Assembly (NCBI GenBank): GCA_943329165.2
Contig: CALQCV020000084.1
Coordinates: 1 to 7,492 of the forward strand
Length of the DNA stretch: 7,492 nt
Direction: 5' to 3'
Source: Candidatus Nitrotoga sp. CP45
Lineage (GTDB): Bacteria > Bacteroidota > Bacteroidia > Flavobacteriales > Flavobacteriaceae
Under the pieces are notes generated by a model, which was not told where the DNA came from, did no database searches, and saw only the letters and a program-made list of their open reading frames with translations. The translations under genes and the position numbers were made by a program. Below are positions 7,004 to 7,492 of this stretch, piece after piece (positions within the stretch are counted from its first letter, which is position 1; every line of letters begins with the position of its first letter).

Positions 7004-7382
7004 GATACTGCAATAAAACTTCAGAAGCATTGCCGAAAGTATTCGTTTTTTCAGTGATGCTGACCGCTCGTTTTTTATTCAATTTATACGTCAAATCAAA
7101 TTCGGTCGTAAACAATATTGCCGACATGAAAGGGTTATTGATGAAGGTAACCAACTTATCACGAGCCGTATCGATTGTATGAATTTCAATTACTTCTTCC
7201 TGCTGGAATTTGTATTTAAGTTCCATTTTCAAAACACCTTCTTCTACAATTGGGCGAACATAAATATTCATCAAATCGGTGTTTCCAATCGTTTTTGCTA
7301 AGGTTAATTTCGCAAAGGTTCCATCAGCTAAACTGGCTTTGACATTGTTGTAAAAATCTTCAAAAGCTATGTAAATTGACAT
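6993..7382 (-). CDS. Small protein of unknown function, resembling the N-terminal domain of a Bacteroidota methyltransferase family
   Basis: A 129-residue protein with no signal peptide or membrane segment, probably cytoplasmic. Visible features are GTFAKLTLAK (21-30), NIYVRPI (39-45), an alternating hydrophobic/charged middle suggesting beta strands (50-70), and SAILFTTEFD (87-96) followed by NKK. From memory, the order KLTL, IxVR, LFTT, NKK recalls the N-terminal domain of longer Bacteroidota proteins annotated as class I SAM-dependent methyltransferases. No methyltransferase domain is present here and no SAM-binding glycine motif is seen, so a methyltransferase call would be wrong. The ATG at 7380-7382 is preceded by AT-rich sequence without Shine-Dalgarno. 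The stop lies inside the end of scoB. Length, composition and an uninterrupted frame support a real gene; function is unknown. Confidence 0.75.
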   Translation of the reverse strand: MSIYIAFEDFYNNVKASLADGTFAKLTLAKTIGNTDLMNIYVRPIVEEGVLKMELKYKFQQEEVIEIHTIDTARDKLVTFINNPFMSAILFTTEFDLTYKLNKKRAVSITEKTNTFGNASEVLLQYLNQ

Positions 7383-7441
7383 TTCGTTTAGAATAAATTG
7401 AAGTGTAAAGTTATGGAAAGTTGCAGAATTTTACTTGTTTT

Positions 7442-7468
7442 CCTGCAAGGTTTCAAAAACCTTGTAGG
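7442..7468. repeat. Near-perfect 12-bp palindromic hairpin
   Basis: CCTGCAAGGTTT (7442-7453) and AAACCTTGTAGG (7457-7468) are inverted repeats with one G-T wobble and a 3-base loop. It resembles palindromes of the form CCTACAAGGTTT...AAACCTTGTAGG dispersed in Bacteroidota genomes (recollection, not searched). It lies upstream of the minus-strand gene. Confidence 0.75.
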
Positions 7469-7492
7469 TATGTTTAATCATATATACCTACA
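7463..7492. repeat. Second inverted repeat sharing an arm with the first, running off the edge
   Basis: TGTAGGTAT (7463-7471) and ATACCTACA (7484-7492) are perfect 9-bp inverted repeats around 12 bases. The left arm overlaps the right arm of the preceding hairpin, so the two folds compete. The last base of the window is still within the repeat, so the arm probably continues. Confidence 0.65.

Noticed and set aside
7011..7050. GCAAT...ATTGC hairpin as a scoB terminator
   Set aside because: The stem is only 5 bp and no T tract follows it.
7406..7413. TAACTTTA on the minus strand as a -7 box for the minus-strand gene
   Set aside because: No TTTG-like -33 element lies at the required distance, so support is too thin.

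Overview
The window looks like chromosome of a gliding member of the Bacteroidota, most likely Flavobacterium or a close relative. The evidence is AT-rich DNA, starts without Shine-Dalgarno sequences, a candidate promoter of the Bacteroidota -33/-7 type, a gliding-motility lipoprotein gene (gldH), and palindromic repeats of the kind scattered through these genomes. It carries six protein genes and no RNA genes, CRISPR arrays or transposases.

Layout from left to right. Positions 2-1075 hold the 3' part of a tRNA U34 hydroxylase gene (trhO, rhodanese family), cut by the left edge. Its protein has a C-terminal beta-rich extension resembling the C-terminal domain of U32 'peptidase' proteins. A strong hairpin terminator (1095-1147) and a candidate promoter (1148-1180) separate it from the next unit. 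Positions 1237-5399 are a tight three-gene unit: ricT (PSP1/YaaT-like cysteine-rich protein), gldH overlapping it by 17 bases, and a class A penicillin-binding protein 4 bases further on. Positions 5400-5549 hold a weak terminator and a composite palindromic repeat. Positions 5550-7003 are scoA and scoB, the two subunits of a 3-oxoacid CoA-transferase, separated by an unusually long 95-base gap. On the minus strand, 6993-7382 encodes a small protein of uncertain function that overlaps the end of scoB by 11 bases. The right edge (7442-7492) is a set of nested and alternating inverted repeats that probably continues beyond the window.

How the genes fit together: TrhO acts in tRNA wobble-base modification. 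The ricT-gldH-PBP unit joins a probable iron-sulfur regulatory protein, a component of the gliding / type IX secretion machinery, and a peptidoglycan synthase, all plausibly concerned with the cell envelope. ScoAB activates acetoacetate with CoA from succinyl-CoA. These are mostly ordinary core genes. No wholly new system is evident. The most interesting points are the TrhO/U32-type domain fusion, repeat-like DNA inside the tail of ricT that matches an intergenic palindrome in the same window, the composite hairpin repeat before scoA, and the small minus-strand protein, which resembles one domain of a larger methyltransferase family.
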